From the IMG/VR virus record IMGVR_UViG_3300023119_000049, positions 1-44,289 of that record: DNA of 44,289 nucleotides, one strand, 5' to 3'. A program made the translations under genes and the position numbers. Positions within the stretch are counted from its first letter, which is position 1. The number at the start of each line of letters is the position of its first letter. The notes under the pieces are model-generated. The model did not search any database. It had not been told where the DNA came from and was given only the letters and a program-made list of their open reading frames with translations. Below are positions 22,343 through 30,316 of the stretch, one piece after another. Source of the DNA: a virus.

Positions 22343-23343
22343 AAACATATCAAGCCTTTATCACAGAACTTTTTGACAAACCATTAGAATTTGATGGTCC
22401 TCATGAAATTGAAGACCAATCATATGCTTATGAGTTTGAAACTTCAAAAGGTCAAAACTTTGAAGTCAATGCGAACATTGACAAAAATGGCGCATGGGAA
22501 TTTGGCTTTGATAGTGATAGTAGTTCAGAAACAAAATCAGGTAAAGGTGAAGAGTTTCAGGTCTTTTCAACAGTAGTCAAAATTTTAAATGACTTTATAA
22601 AACGAGAGGCACCTGATCATGTTTTTATTGAGGCTGTCAAATCAGAACCCAGCCGTTTGAGATTATTTCGTCGAATGGTTCAAAAGTTTGTTCAAAGAAA
22701 TCCAGAATATAAGTTCAGTGAAAGAGAACGAGGTCGCTATATTCGTTGGGATGTGATAGTCAAAAACAAAAACATTTCAGAAGATTACAAAGGTGAACAT
22801 CAAGCATCAGGTAAAGAAGGTGCGCCTCTTCATGACTTGACACACAATGGTGTCTATCCAAAAGATGTTTATAGTTCAAAAGGTATTCAGTATTATGGTG
22901 ATGGTGGTGAATTTGACCGAGCAGCCTTTGCTTTTGTTCAAGCATATCATAATAACCCAAATCGAAAGATTAAAATTTATCGTGCTGTTCCATATCAACA
23001 GACAAAGGAAGACCTGCTGGCAGCCCTCCAGAAAGCTCAGGCGCTATGGCTGAAGAGAGCCAAACCCTCACCTGACTTTGAATCTGAATTTCAAAAACTT
23101 GGTGCGAAAAAATATTATGAGTGGTTGGGAACTGAGGAAGAAAAACTTAAAAAGAGTGACAAGAAGGTAGAAAACATTTCAGAGATCAATCCTGGTGATT
23201 GGATCACAATCGTTCGTAATTATGCTGTTTCACATGGTCGGGCACACTTGAAGAATAAATATCGAGTACTCAGTAAAACAGTTAAAGCAAAAGAAATTTG
23301 GACCGGAGGAGACTCGATTTTAGAGTGGGGATACTCGCCATGA
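22339..23343 (+). CDS. Capsid-targeted ADP-ribosyltransferase-like protein candidate
   Basis: A 334-residue protein starting MKTYQAFITE|L. Eight of the first ten residues equal T4 IPIII (MKTYQEFIAE). Residues 30-140 form a small domain with F-V-TVV-LNDFI and a later SRLRLFRRM. Residues 195-334 resemble an ADP-ribosyltransferase fold: KIYRAVP (Arg205), INPGDWITIVRNYAVSHG (283-300), then GGDSILEWGY (Glu329) near the end. This is the R...ST/YA...E order of R-S-E-type enzymes. In T4 the head-packaged Alt protein ADP-ribosylates RNA polymerase, so this may be an Alt analogue. That activity is inference. The start is coupled to the upstream stop. Confidence 0.72.
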   Translation: MKTYQAFITELFDKPLEFDGPHEIEDQSYAYEFETSKGQNFEVNANIDKNGAWEFGFDSDSSSETKSGKGEEFQVFSTVVKILNDFIKREAPDHVFIEAVKSEPSRLRLFRRMVQKFVQRNPEYKFSERERGRYIRWDVIVKNKNISEDYKGEHQASGKEGAPLHDLTHNGVYPKDVYSSKGIQYYGDGGEFDRAAFAFVQAYHNNPNRKIKIYRAVPYQQTKEDLLAALQKAQALWLKRAKPSPDFESEFQKLGAKKYYEWLGTEEEKLKKSDKKVENISEINPGDWITIVRNYAVSHGRAHLKNKYRVLSKTVKAKEIWTGGDSILEWGYSP

Positions 23344-24446
23344 AAACATATAATCAATTCACTGAATTTCTAACTGAACAAGTTCAATGGCAAAGGTCAT
23401 TGTTTGACCATTTGTTTTATGATGCCGACTTACTCATGACTTCAGATACGTATGGAAAAGAAACTAAAAGCTATGATGAGGATGATGAAGATGATATAAA
23501 GTCTGAAGGCTTTAAGAAAGAACGAAATCAATATGTTTTTCAAAAACAAACGGATCGATCCTTTCAGTTACCACTCAATTCAAGATTTATTGAGAGAGTT
23601 TCGGGGGAGATACAACTACTTGCTTGCCACTCTACAGGTTCACAAGGTCTTAAAGATCTTGTAAAGATTCAGAAAAAAAGAACAAAACAAATCTCAGCTT
23701 ATACAGTTGACCCATATAGTGATATGACATCAGGGATCTGGTCTGACAATAATGGTGGAATTATTGCGGTTGTCAAAGGTCAAGCAGTGGCTGGTCTACA
23801 AAGAGATTTATGGAGCAAAGTTGATAAGCAAGGTAAACGCCTGTTAGATATCACAACAAATGGCGGTCTAAAACCAACTGAAGTCTTCCGCAGTGGTATT
23901 CGAGTTTGGAATAAAGAAAATAACGCTAAGTTCATGGCGCTCATCAAGAGTTATGAAAACATGACACAAGAATTAGTTGATATGAAAAGAGGTATGATTG
24001 AAACCTTACAAAAAGAATATGAGGATAAACGAGTTGCTCCAAAGAATAAAGGTGAACAACGCTGGGAAACTCTTCGTCCATATGACATACCCGGCTCAGT
24101 CAAACAGCAATATATACGTAAGTATGTGATCGGAGCAGAAAAAATTATCACCAGCAAGCCTGAATGGAAAAAGGCTTTCAATGAATATCTTTTGTCTTGG
24201 CCCAAAGCTCAAGCAAAAAGACTTAAAACTAAATCAAAGCAAGACAACTACGATGAGATCGTAGTTGGTAATTTTGAAATTCTCTATGCGTTTATTGCTA
24301 CGAGTGCTTTGAATAAGGGAGAAGACATTGAAGCCTATCGTAAACAATTCAACTTTCCAACTAAAGTCTTGCGTTATGCTACACTCGACGCAAGCAAAAG
24401 TGTGTTGAAAGATTATCTAAAAGAAATTCAAAAGAAAGAAGGATGA
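23340..24446 (+). CDS. Capsid-targeted protein, possible ADP-ribosyltransferase-like
   Basis: A 368-residue protein from the ATG at 23340, starting MKTYNQFTEFLTE|QV. A longer frame begins at 23298, but the inner start overlaps the upstream stop as ATGA and puts the targeting peptide at the front. The centre has CHSTGSQGLKDLVKIQKK...QISAYTVDPY (about 105-135), then GIIAVVKGQAVAGLQRDLWSKVDKQGKRLLD. The HST...ISAY and GGxI...D..S..D..G.R order recalls a phage family with an ART-like form. The catalytic residues are not sure. The C-terminus is basic and helical. Confidence 0.65.
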   Translation: MKTYNQFTEFLTEQVQWQRSLFDHLFYDADLLMTSDTYGKETKSYDEDDEDDIKSEGFKKERNQYVFQKQTDRSFQLPLNSRFIERVSGEIQLLACHSTGSQGLKDLVKIQKKRTKQISAYTVDPYSDMTSGIWSDNNGGIIAVVKGQAVAGLQRDLWSKVDKQGKRLLDITTNGGLKPTEVFRSGIRVWNKENNAKFMALIKSYENMTQELVDMKRGMIETLQKEYEDKRVAPKNKGEQRWETLRPYDIPGSVKQQYIRKYVIGAEKIITSKPEWKKAFNEYLLSWPKAQAKRLKTKSKQDNYDEIVVGNFEILYAFIATSALNKGEDIEAYRKQFNFPTKVLRYATLDASKSVLKDYLKEIQKKEG

Positions 24447-26332
24447 AATCATTCAATCAATTTCTTGTTGAAGCAAGAAGAAATCCAGATCAAAATCCAA
24501 AAGAGAATCCTGTCAAGAAATTATCTCCTTATCGCAAACGAGGAGATGTATTCATTTCCTTTATCAACTCTGCAAATGCCTATACAGATACTGCAGATGA
24601 AACTGTTCAAATTGGTCTGAATACTAAGTCAAGGTATAACACACCAAACGGTATCTATACTTACCCTATTGTATATGCGTATGAGGAAACAGGTGATGAT
24701 GATAAAGAATTTAATGTACCTTTCGCTGGTGATAAGCCTTGGATTGGAGTCATTCAGCGATTACCAAAAGGTAAACATCTGAATTTGACTGATGATTATG
24801 ATGGTGCTAAATTTCAAAGAGATGTCAAGGACTTGTCACATGATGTGTTAGATAAAATGAAGAAGAGATGGCCAAACAAAGATGCTCGGATCTTTCCCCG
24901 AATTATTTCTTCAGCAATAGCTCAAGCACAAAAAGATGCTCGAAACAAATCATATGCAGGCATGTTATGGAATGTTACAAGAATGATTTCATTTGTTTAT
25001 GCTGAACCAAATTGGGATAATGTTGAAGCACTTGCGGGTCGAAATTCGTCTTTTTCAACATTCAAGAAATATGAACCAAGCGCAAAAGTTTGGGCATTGC
25101 TTTGGACTCGTAGTGCTAATAAAAAATTCTTTTATGATTCAGTCTGCGATCCAGATAACAAAGGAATCATTCATCCTGCTGAAAGAACTCAATGTGTATT
25201 TTTCACAGGAAAAGCTCGCTTTGGTTGGAAATCATTTGATGCAATACCAAACAAAACCTATAATTTTGGACCATTGAAACAAGAAGCCGCAGAACAAGGC
25301 AAAGCAAAGAAATTGATCACATCAGGTAAAATTAACAAACTTGGTGGTAACAAGGTAACCGAACATATGTTGGCAAAGGTAGGTGTAACAGGAGATGCTG
25401 TTAAAGATGTATTATTGACAAATTATAAAGGTGATTCAGGAAATCTCTTGAGTAAACATCCTATGAAAGTTAAGTTACCTCCGGTTATACAACGTGATAT
25501 TTTGATCGATACTTTTAAGAATGAAAAATATCTTGTTGATGTAGACCAGAAAGAAATCTTAGCGGCAATTGCATATGCGAACGTTCGTAAGAAACCAAAA
25601 GTTATTCGTCAAGAATTACACAAAACGGGATTGAAGATCGAAAACGAAACAATGGAACAAATTGTTTCAAAGAAGCCTGATATGATTAAAGCAATCATAG
25701 ATTTCAAACCAGATGCGAAAGTTTATATAAAGGCTTTTCTAAAAGATGCTCGTTATATGAATGTTTTCAATGACAAAGCAGATGACAATCCTTTCTTTAA
25801 AGATATTTCTCATGAGATACCGGAAGAACTTCAAGAGAATTGGTCAAGAATTATTGAAAAATCTTTTCGTAACAAGGAAGTATTGATTTCAATCAAAACG
25901 GATGTCGCAAACTGGTCTTATGACTATATGAAAGATGAGCGGATTGATTCAAAATATCATGACGAAATTGAAAAGGTGATTATGGACTGGCATCCATATG
26001 CTCATATACTCATGATACTTAAAAGAAATTCGAGTCAAGAAAATGACGAAAAGAATTTGGCTTATTGTCTTGAAAGGTTATATGGAGAAGCAACACCAGA
26101 TGTCGGTAATCCCTCACCTTATTCTCAAACATATCCTATCAAAGCATCTTATCAGAGAATTCATTTTGAGATTGGTGAAAAAGTAGTAAAGGCTTTAGAA
26201 AAAGATGAGGTTATTGAAAAAGGTCCTCATCGTGAAAAAATCAAGAAGATGATATTAAAATACATTGGAAGTCTTGACTGGGAAGGCCAGAATTATACAC
26301 ATACTTGGAAGAAAACACTCAAAGAAGGATAA
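24443..26332 (+). CDS. Capsid-targeted internal protein candidate, paralogue of the protein at 3307
   Basis: A 629-residue protein starting MKSFNQFLVE|ARRNPDQNP; LVE|A fits the T4 prohead protease rule. It shares with the product at 3307 the ARRNPxxNP stretch, PYR, a SRYNTPNGIYTYPI segment, PFAGDKP, LWNVTRM and KGIIHPAERTQCVFF. Residues 1-290 therefore form a common domain, and residues 300-629 are unlike it and are mostly helical. The large size suits an ejected virion enzyme such as T4 Alt (682 residues). The function is not established. The start overlaps the upstream stop as ATGA. Confidence 0.75.
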   Translation: MKSFNQFLVEARRNPDQNPKENPVKKLSPYRKRGDVFISFINSANAYTDTADETVQIGLNTKSRYNTPNGIYTYPIVYAYEETGDDDKEFNVPFAGDKPWIGVIQRLPKGKHLNLTDDYDGAKFQRDVKDLSHDVLDKMKKRWPNKDARIFPRIISSAIAQAQKDARNKSYAGMLWNVTRMISFVYAEPNWDNVEALAGRNSSFSTFKKYEPSAKVWALLWTRSANKKFFYDSVCDPDNKGIIHPAERTQCVFFTGKARFGWKSFDAIPNKTYNFGPLKQEAAEQGKAKKLITSGKINKLGGNKVTEHMLAKVGVTGDAVKDVLLTNYKGDSGNLLSKHPMKVKLPPVIQRDILIDTFKNEKYLVDVDQKEILAAIAYANVRKKPKVIRQELHKTGLKIENETMEQIVSKKPDMIKAIIDFKPDAKVYIKAFLKDARYMNVFNDKADDNPFFKDISHEIPEELQENWSRIIEKSFRNKEVLISIKTDVANWSYDYMKDERIDSKYHDEIEKVIMDWHPYAHILMILKRNSSQENDEKNLAYCLERLYGEATPDVGNPSPYSQTYPIKASYQRIHFEIGEKVVKALEKDEVIEKGPHREKIKKMILKYIGSLDWEGQNYTHTWKKTLKEG

Positions 26333-26335
26333 CAT

Positions 26336-26947
26336 ATGTTTAAACTTATGATTTTAGGATTGGCAACCGTTGCCTTGATTGGATGTCGAGACATACTGCC
26401 GGAAAAAGAAACTGAGAAAGAAACTACAGAAATTCGTGACAATCATTCTTACACGGAGATTGTAGAAAAGATTGACAATTACACGAATATCACCACAACA
26501 ACCACGACAGAAGTCACAAATACAACAAATACAACGAACACATCAACATCTGATAGTTCAAGCACTAGTGGAACAACTTCAACCGAACCAGCAACTGACG
26601 ATGACTTTAAAATTGCGATGTTTGATGAAACATCTGCGAATGTCACCGCAGTTAACTGGGCACTTGGCGCAATGCCTTCATTGACATTTTATGTAATGGG
26701 TTCAACTGATTATGCCATGAATCAAACAGGGGTTACACCTTCTCTGGATAACTTCACTTCAACCACAACAGGCTTTTTTGCCTACACTGTAAATAAGAGT
26801 GATATGTTTTTAGAGAAAGCCAATGTAAACCCAGATAATACTTCAGATATCACATTAGTTTATAAAACTGATTTGTATGGCTACATCAAAGATAATACAA
26901 AAATATACGAGATGAAGCCAATCGAATTCACAATATTGGTAAAGTAA
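26336..26947 (+). CDS. Thr/Asn-rich lipoprotein
   Basis: A 203-residue protein. MFKLMILGLATVALIGC|RD is a lipoprotein signal (Cys17). Residues about 20-80 are a charged and then Thr/Asn/Ser-rich linker (NITTTTTTEVTNTTNTTNTSTS). Residues 90-203 look like a compact beta domain (DFKIAMFDETSANVTAVNW...LTFYVMGSTDY...KPIEFTILVK). It would be displayed on the host envelope. A superinfection-exclusion role is possible but not shown. It lies three bases after the paralogue. Confidence 0.75.
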   Translation: MFKLMILGLATVALIGCRDILPEKETEKETTEIRDNHSYTEIVEKIDNYTNITTTTTTEVTNTTNTTNTSTSDSSSTSGTTSTEPATDDDFKIAMFDETSANVTAVNWALGAMPSLTFYVMGSTDYAMNQTGVTPSLDNFTSTTTGFFAYTVNKSDMFLEKANVNPDNTSDITLVYKTDLYGYIKDNTKIYEMKPIEFTILVK

Positions 26948-27016
26948 AATGTTATTTATCGAACTGTCTGTCGTCTTTTTTTTATTTTTATAACTTCTTT
27001 TCAACCACGATGTGAT

Positions 27017-27181
27017 ATGAAAATGCCAAAAAGTTTTCGTGAATGGATAACTGTAATCATTGTAACTGGTTCAGTGATTTATGCTATTGGATTTTTACTC
27101 TTTCTTATTTTTTATTGGGAAAATCCAACCATGCGACCTCAACATCCATTAGGGTTTAAAGTTAACGGAGAAAATTTATGA
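27017..27181 (+). CDS. Small membrane protein
   Basis: A 54-residue frame, MKMPKSFREWITVIIVTGSV then IYAIGFLLFLIFYW and a polar tail. It has one long transmembrane helix. The stop overlaps the next ATG (ATGA), supporting translation. A second ATG two codons in is an alternative start. Function unknown. Confidence 0.5.
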   Translation: MKMPKSFREWITVIIVTGSVIYAIGFLLFLIFYWENPTMRPQHPLGFKVNGENL

Positions 27182-27498
27182 AAAAATTTATAGCAGCAAC
27201 ACTTATGTTGCTGATTGGGACAATTGCTCATGCTGGTTGGTCAACTGAAGAGAAGAGTGCCTTCTTTGAATTGTTATACAATCCAGATAAAGTAATTGAT
27301 TTTGATTCAAAAATTCGAATGGTCAACATGATTGAGTGTGTTGGTTCGTTTTATCAGAAAAAATATAGCTTTGATCAATTCAGAAATTTTTGGTATGATC
27401 AAAGTTCAGCAAACATGGCAGTCAACCAAGAGTTCACTTATGTATCTCAGATGTGTGAGAAAATGGTAAGTGAAAAGAAATCTACCATTTGGGTATAA
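27178..27498 (+). CDS. Small secreted periplasmic protein
   Basis: A 106-residue protein with a clean Sec signal, MKKFIAATLMLLIGTIAHA|GW. The mature part (WSTEEKSAFFELLYNPDKVIDFDSKIRMVNMIECVGSFYQKKYSFDQF...MCEKM) is about 87 residues with two cysteines that could pair. It resembles small bacterial periplasmic proteins with an ECV...C layout. GGAG lies before the ATG. The stop lies in a TATAAATA element. Confidence 0.72.
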   Translation: MKKFIAATLMLLIGTIAHAGWSTEEKSAFFELLYNPDKVIDFDSKIRMVNMIECVGSFYQKKYSFDQFRNFWYDQSSANMAVNQEFTYVSQMCEKMVSEKKSTIWV

Positions 27499-27511
27499 AT
27501 AGGAGAATTAT

Positions 27512-27652
27512 ATGCAACAAGAAATGGATCCCGAAGAACGTATTGGCATGACATCTTATCGTTTTCAAGATTTGCCTGTTTGGGCAAAAAAAGCAATTCA
27601 AGAAAGTAGCCAATGGACGAAAAAGAAATCTCAGAAGTACTCGCAGAAATAA
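27512..27652 (+). CDS. Small basic hypothetical protein
   Basis: A 46-residue frame, MQQEMDPEERIGMTSYRFQD... ending QWTKKKSQKYSQK. AGGAG sits seven bases before the ATG. It overlaps the next gene by 40 bases in another frame. No domain recognised. Confidence 0.45.
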   Translation: MQQEMDPEERIGMTSYRFQDLPVWAKKAIQESSQWTKKKSQKYSQK

Positions 27653-27840
27653 AGTCAGCACCTGAAACATTTAAGCTTGCGATTGAAATATATGAGAAAA
27701 TGTCAAATGGAAAAGACAGAGCAGATTTAGGTAAGGCAATTCGTGAAGCAAAGGATGCTCTTACAAGCCTCGACATTACATTAGAAGATATTCAGATTGA
27801 TTTAGAATATGAATTTATTAAGCAACAGGGACATTATTAG
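27613..27840 (+). CDS. Acidic helical hypothetical protein
   Basis: A 75-residue protein, MDEKEISEVLAEIKSAPETFKLAIEIYEKMSNGKDRADLGKAIREAKDALTSLDI, almost all helix and acidic. It overlaps the preceding small gene, whose reading frame differs. No family recognised. Confidence 0.55.
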   Translation: MDEKEISEVLAEIKSAPETFKLAIEIYEKMSNGKDRADLGKAIREAKDALTSLDITLEDIQIDLEYEFIKQQGHY

Positions 27841-27845
27841 GATAA

Positions 27846-28022
27846 ATGAAATATATTATAATGATTATTATATTGAGTCAAGTTTCTTGTGGTGCTTTAC
27901 TGAATTGTGAATCAAGACATGCTTGGGATCGTAAATATAATGACGGGTTAGTTTATCAAAAATGTTTGAGTTATCGAGATAAGGAGGAAGATCAATGGTA
28001 CGACCGTTTATTTGGATTTTGA
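27846..28022 (+). CDS. Small predicted lipoprotein
   Basis: A 58-residue frame, MKYIIMIIILSQVSC|GALLNC. Cys15 is the expected lipid anchor. The rest is polar (ESRHAWDRKYNDGLVYQKCLSYRDKEEDQ). The last 28 bases overlap the next gene, which has its own strong ribosome site. The order lipoprotein then secreted protein recalls nested spanins, but the protein shapes do not fit. Confidence 0.5.
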   Translation: MKYIIMIIILSQVSCGALLNCESRHAWDRKYNDGLVYQKCLSYRDKEEDQWYDRLFGF

Positions 28023-28282
28023 TGAGTTTATTTTTGATGGGAATGTCGAATGCTGAAAGAAGAGAAGAACAGAAAAGAATTGAAGAGATGGTGAGTCGAA
28101 CTGTGAAAGCTCAGACTCAACCATCTCCTAAAGGTTCACCAAGAATCAATCGTATACTGAAGAATTCATATACAAACTGTTGTACTAATCCCCGCACACC
28201 CAAAACAATTTTCAGATTTCCCGTGAAACCGCCCTATCGAAACTCTTATCAAAGTTTCTTCGGTGGAATCCCACGGGGCTAA
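27995..28282 (+). CDS. Small secreted basic protein
   Basis: A 95-residue protein with a signal peptide MVRPFIWILMSLFLMGMSNA|ER, then a short charged helix and a basic, proline-rich tail with two adjacent Cys (SYTNCCTNPR). AAGGAGG lies just upstream of the ATG. It ends one base before the 3' end of the minus-strand DoxX-like gene, with no visible terminator between the converging units. Function unknown. Confidence 0.6.
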   Translation: MVRPFIWILMSLFLMGMSNAERREEQKRIEEMVSRTVKAQTQPSPKGSPRINRILKNSYTNCCTNPRTPKTIFRFPVKPPYRNSYQSFFGGIPRG

Positions 28283-28975
28283 TCAAGGATGAACATGCTC
28301 AGTGTGTCTGCCTCGACGATCCTTTCCTGTAAAGTTTGAATCTCTTTCCTTTCGACGATTCTTTTCTCCTTCCCAACCTTTGAGAACTTGTTCATATTCT
28401 ACTCGCTGAATGCGGTCTGATTGTAAGAACAGATAATAGGTAAAAAGCAATAATAACAGAAAAGTTCCATGTTCCCAAAGTTCCATACGGTCGGAAACGG
28501 CTACGTCAAATGCCATAAAGAGTATGAATGCCGTCACCGAAGCCTTAAAACACAAACGATGTAAGGTTCTTGTTCCGAACATAGTTGTGCGATTGTATTG
28601 ATTATAAGGCGAGAGTGACCTTATGAAGATATAAAAGAAAAGTAAACCAAGACCGATTTCAAGCGCACCAATTAATTTTAGAGTAAATTGAGCAACATCG
28701 TTTGAAAGTCCTAATTGACCAAAGTAGGCGTTAAAACTGGCTGTTCGATTTTTGCCATAAGGAGCATTGAATCGATATTTCATGATTCTTTGCTCAAGTT
28801 CACCAGTTTCTGCATTGACAACAGCAAACTTAGTTAGATTGGGATCCGTATCCATTTCCATTGAAACAGTGGTAAATTTATCCCAGCCGTTTCCCATCCA
28901 AAAAGTTGCGAACAGCAAGTAAAGAAGAACTGCAACCGAGGCTCTTTTATCGATGTTAACAATTGTTCTGATCAT
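28283..28975 (-). CDS. Four-helix membrane protein, DoxX-like
   Basis: A 230-residue protein with about four hydrophobic segments: ASVAVLLYLLFATFW, LIGALEIGLGLLFFYIFI, ASVTAFILFMAFDVAV and HGTFLLLLLFTYYLFL. An extracellular loop of about 70 residues follows helix 1. The first-helix GxxWDKF and the later ALEIGLGL recall DoxX/SURF4-like proteins, but the match is weak. The C-terminus is basic (EKNRRKERD...). A late promoter lies 41 bases upstream and AGGGAAA precedes the ATG. Function unknown. Confidence 0.6.
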   Translation of the reverse strand: MIRTIVNIDKRASVAVLLYLLFATFWMGNGWDKFTTVSMEMDTDPNLTKFAVVNAETGELEQRIMKYRFNAPYGKNRTASFNAYFGQLGLSNDVAQFTLKLIGALEIGLGLLFFYIFIRSLSPYNQYNRTTMFGTRTLHRLCFKASVTAFILFMAFDVAVSDRMELWEHGTFLLLLLFTYYLFLQSDRIQRVEYEQVLKGWEGEKNRRKERDSNFTGKDRRGRHTEHVHP

Positions 28976-29015
28976 TTTTTTCCCTGATAAATTGTAAAAA
29001 ATAAATATTCTTACA

Positions 29016-29023
29016 TATTTATC
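29016..29023 (-). promoter_or_regulatory. Late promoter element for the DoxX-like gene
   Basis: The minus strand reads GATAAATA, 41 bases before the ATG at 28975. A start near 29010 would leave a leader with the AGGGAAA ribosome site. It lies between the nrdB stop and this gene. Confidence 0.55.
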
Positions 29024-29036
29024 GGGGAAATTTATT

Positions 29037-30257
29037 TTAGGTAGTCTCTTCTACAAAACTATAATTGTGACTACCGGTGAGTCCACCCACCTCGTATGAT
29101 GCAACCCTAGCTTCAAAAAAATTGTCATGACTGACATTCGAGAGTATCCAATCTAACCAAGAAAGTGGATTCTCTTTGACCTTGAAATTTGATTTGAGAC
29201 CTAATTGAATCAATCTTCGATCAGCCATGTAACGAATATACAATTTGACTTCTTCTTCACTTAAACCTTCAGGTGAATAAAAGCCGTATGCTCGTTCAAT
29301 AAAGGCATCTTCTAACTTAACGGCAGTTCGAACCATTTTGTAGATTTTCTTTTTGAACTCATCATTCACAATTTTAGGATTTTCAGCACAATAAGTGCGG
29401 AATAACTTTGCCATTCCCAAGGCATGACACGTTTCGTCTCTTATCGAAAATTCATTGATCTTACCAAAACCCTTGAGTTTACCAAATCGTTGGAAATTCA
29501 ACAACATTGCAAAACTGCTGAAGAGAACTAAACCTTCATTGATGACAGATTTCGCAATTGATAAACCTTTTCCTTCTTTTGTGTGAATATCAATGTCAAG
29601 CATGAAGTCGTGCTTCTCTCTCATTTCTTCAATCTCTAAGAAAGCTGAATATTCTGATTCAGGAAAGCCCATCGTATCATTGAAGAGAGAATAACTCTCT
29701 TGATGGATATACTCACGACTGGCAAAACTTGTCAACATCTTGCGTATCTCATTGTTTTTGAATACTTTTAAATAATAATTGATATAGTTTTCTCCAACAT
29801 TTACGTCACTTTGAACAAATAATGTCAAAACGCTTCGAATGAAATCTTTTTCGCCTTGTGACAATTTGTTTGATTTCCATTCATGAACGTCATCCTCTAG
29901 ACTTACCTCATCGGCAATCCAATGAATCTTTTCATGATTCTGTGCTATTTCAACGGCCCAAGGATATCGAAAAGGTTTATATGTAATACTTGGTTCTTCT
30001 AATCCCCCAAATTCTTTTTTCAAAATAATTTGTTCTTGCTGTAACAATTCAGTATATGTTCCAATATGCTTGTCATCAATGAAGATTTGAGGAACAGATG
30101 TGACTTGCTTACCATTCGAAACTCGCTGATAAAATTCTTGTCTTTCATTATAGTCATCCAAGACAATTTCTTCAAAGGCGATTCGATTTGTCTTGAACCA
30201 CTCCTTCGCCTTGACACAATAACTACAACCTGTTTTACTGTAAATTTTTACTTCCAT
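29037..30257 (-). CDS. nrdB: Glutaredoxin-ribonucleotide reductase beta subunit fusion
   Basis: A 406-residue protein. Residues 1-75 are a glutaredoxin (CSYC at 11-14, TSVPQIFIDD). From about 90 on it is a class Ia NrdB. The metal ligands fit Asp151, Glu182, His185, Glu241, Glu275 and His278, and the radical tyrosine is Tyr189 (REYIHQESY). The Glu241-Glu275 spacing of 34 equals E. coli Glu204-Glu238. The protein would form the tyrosyl-radical subunit for NrdA, with its own thiol donor attached. In T4 glutaredoxin (nrdC) is separate. It lies 60 bases downstream of nrdA on the same strand. Confidence 0.93.
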   Translation of the reverse strand: MEVKIYSKTGCSYCVKAKEWFKTNRIAFEEIVLDDYNERQEFYQRVSNGKQVTSVPQIFIDDKHIGTYTELLQQEQIILKKEFGGLEEPSITYKPFRYPWAVEIAQNHEKIHWIADEVSLEDDVHEWKSNKLSQGEKDFIRSVLTLFVQSDVNVGENYINYYLKVFKNNEIRKMLTSFASREYIHQESYSLFNDTMGFPESEYSAFLEIEEMREKHDFMLDIDIHTKEGKGLSIAKSVINEGLVLFSSFAMLLNFQRFGKLKGFGKINEFSIRDETCHALGMAKLFRTYCAENPKIVNDEFKKKIYKMVRTAVKLEDAFIERAYGFYSPEGLSEEEVKLYIRYMADRRLIQLGLKSNFKVKENPLSWLDWILSNVSHDNFFEARVASYEVGGLTGSHNYSFVEETT

Positions 30258-30316
30258 ATGTTTATGTATACCTTTCTAATAAAATACCGCTGGTGACGAT
30301 TCTGAGACTTCTGGGC

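Noticed and set aside
26948-27016. A 14-codon frame (MLFIELSVVFFLFL) before the membrane peptide
   Set aside because: Too short and without a ribosome site, so not listed as a gene.
27494-27501. TATAAATA in front of the small gene at 27512
   Set aside because: The expected transcript start (about 27507) would lie after the AGGAG ribosome site and only five bases before the ATG. It is probably the stop codon plus ribosome site that happen to match.
27846-28282. Possible overlapping spanin genes
   Set aside because: The second protein has a cleavable signal and a basic, proline-rich tail without a coiled-coil; the lipoprotein is the first gene, not nested in an inner spanin.
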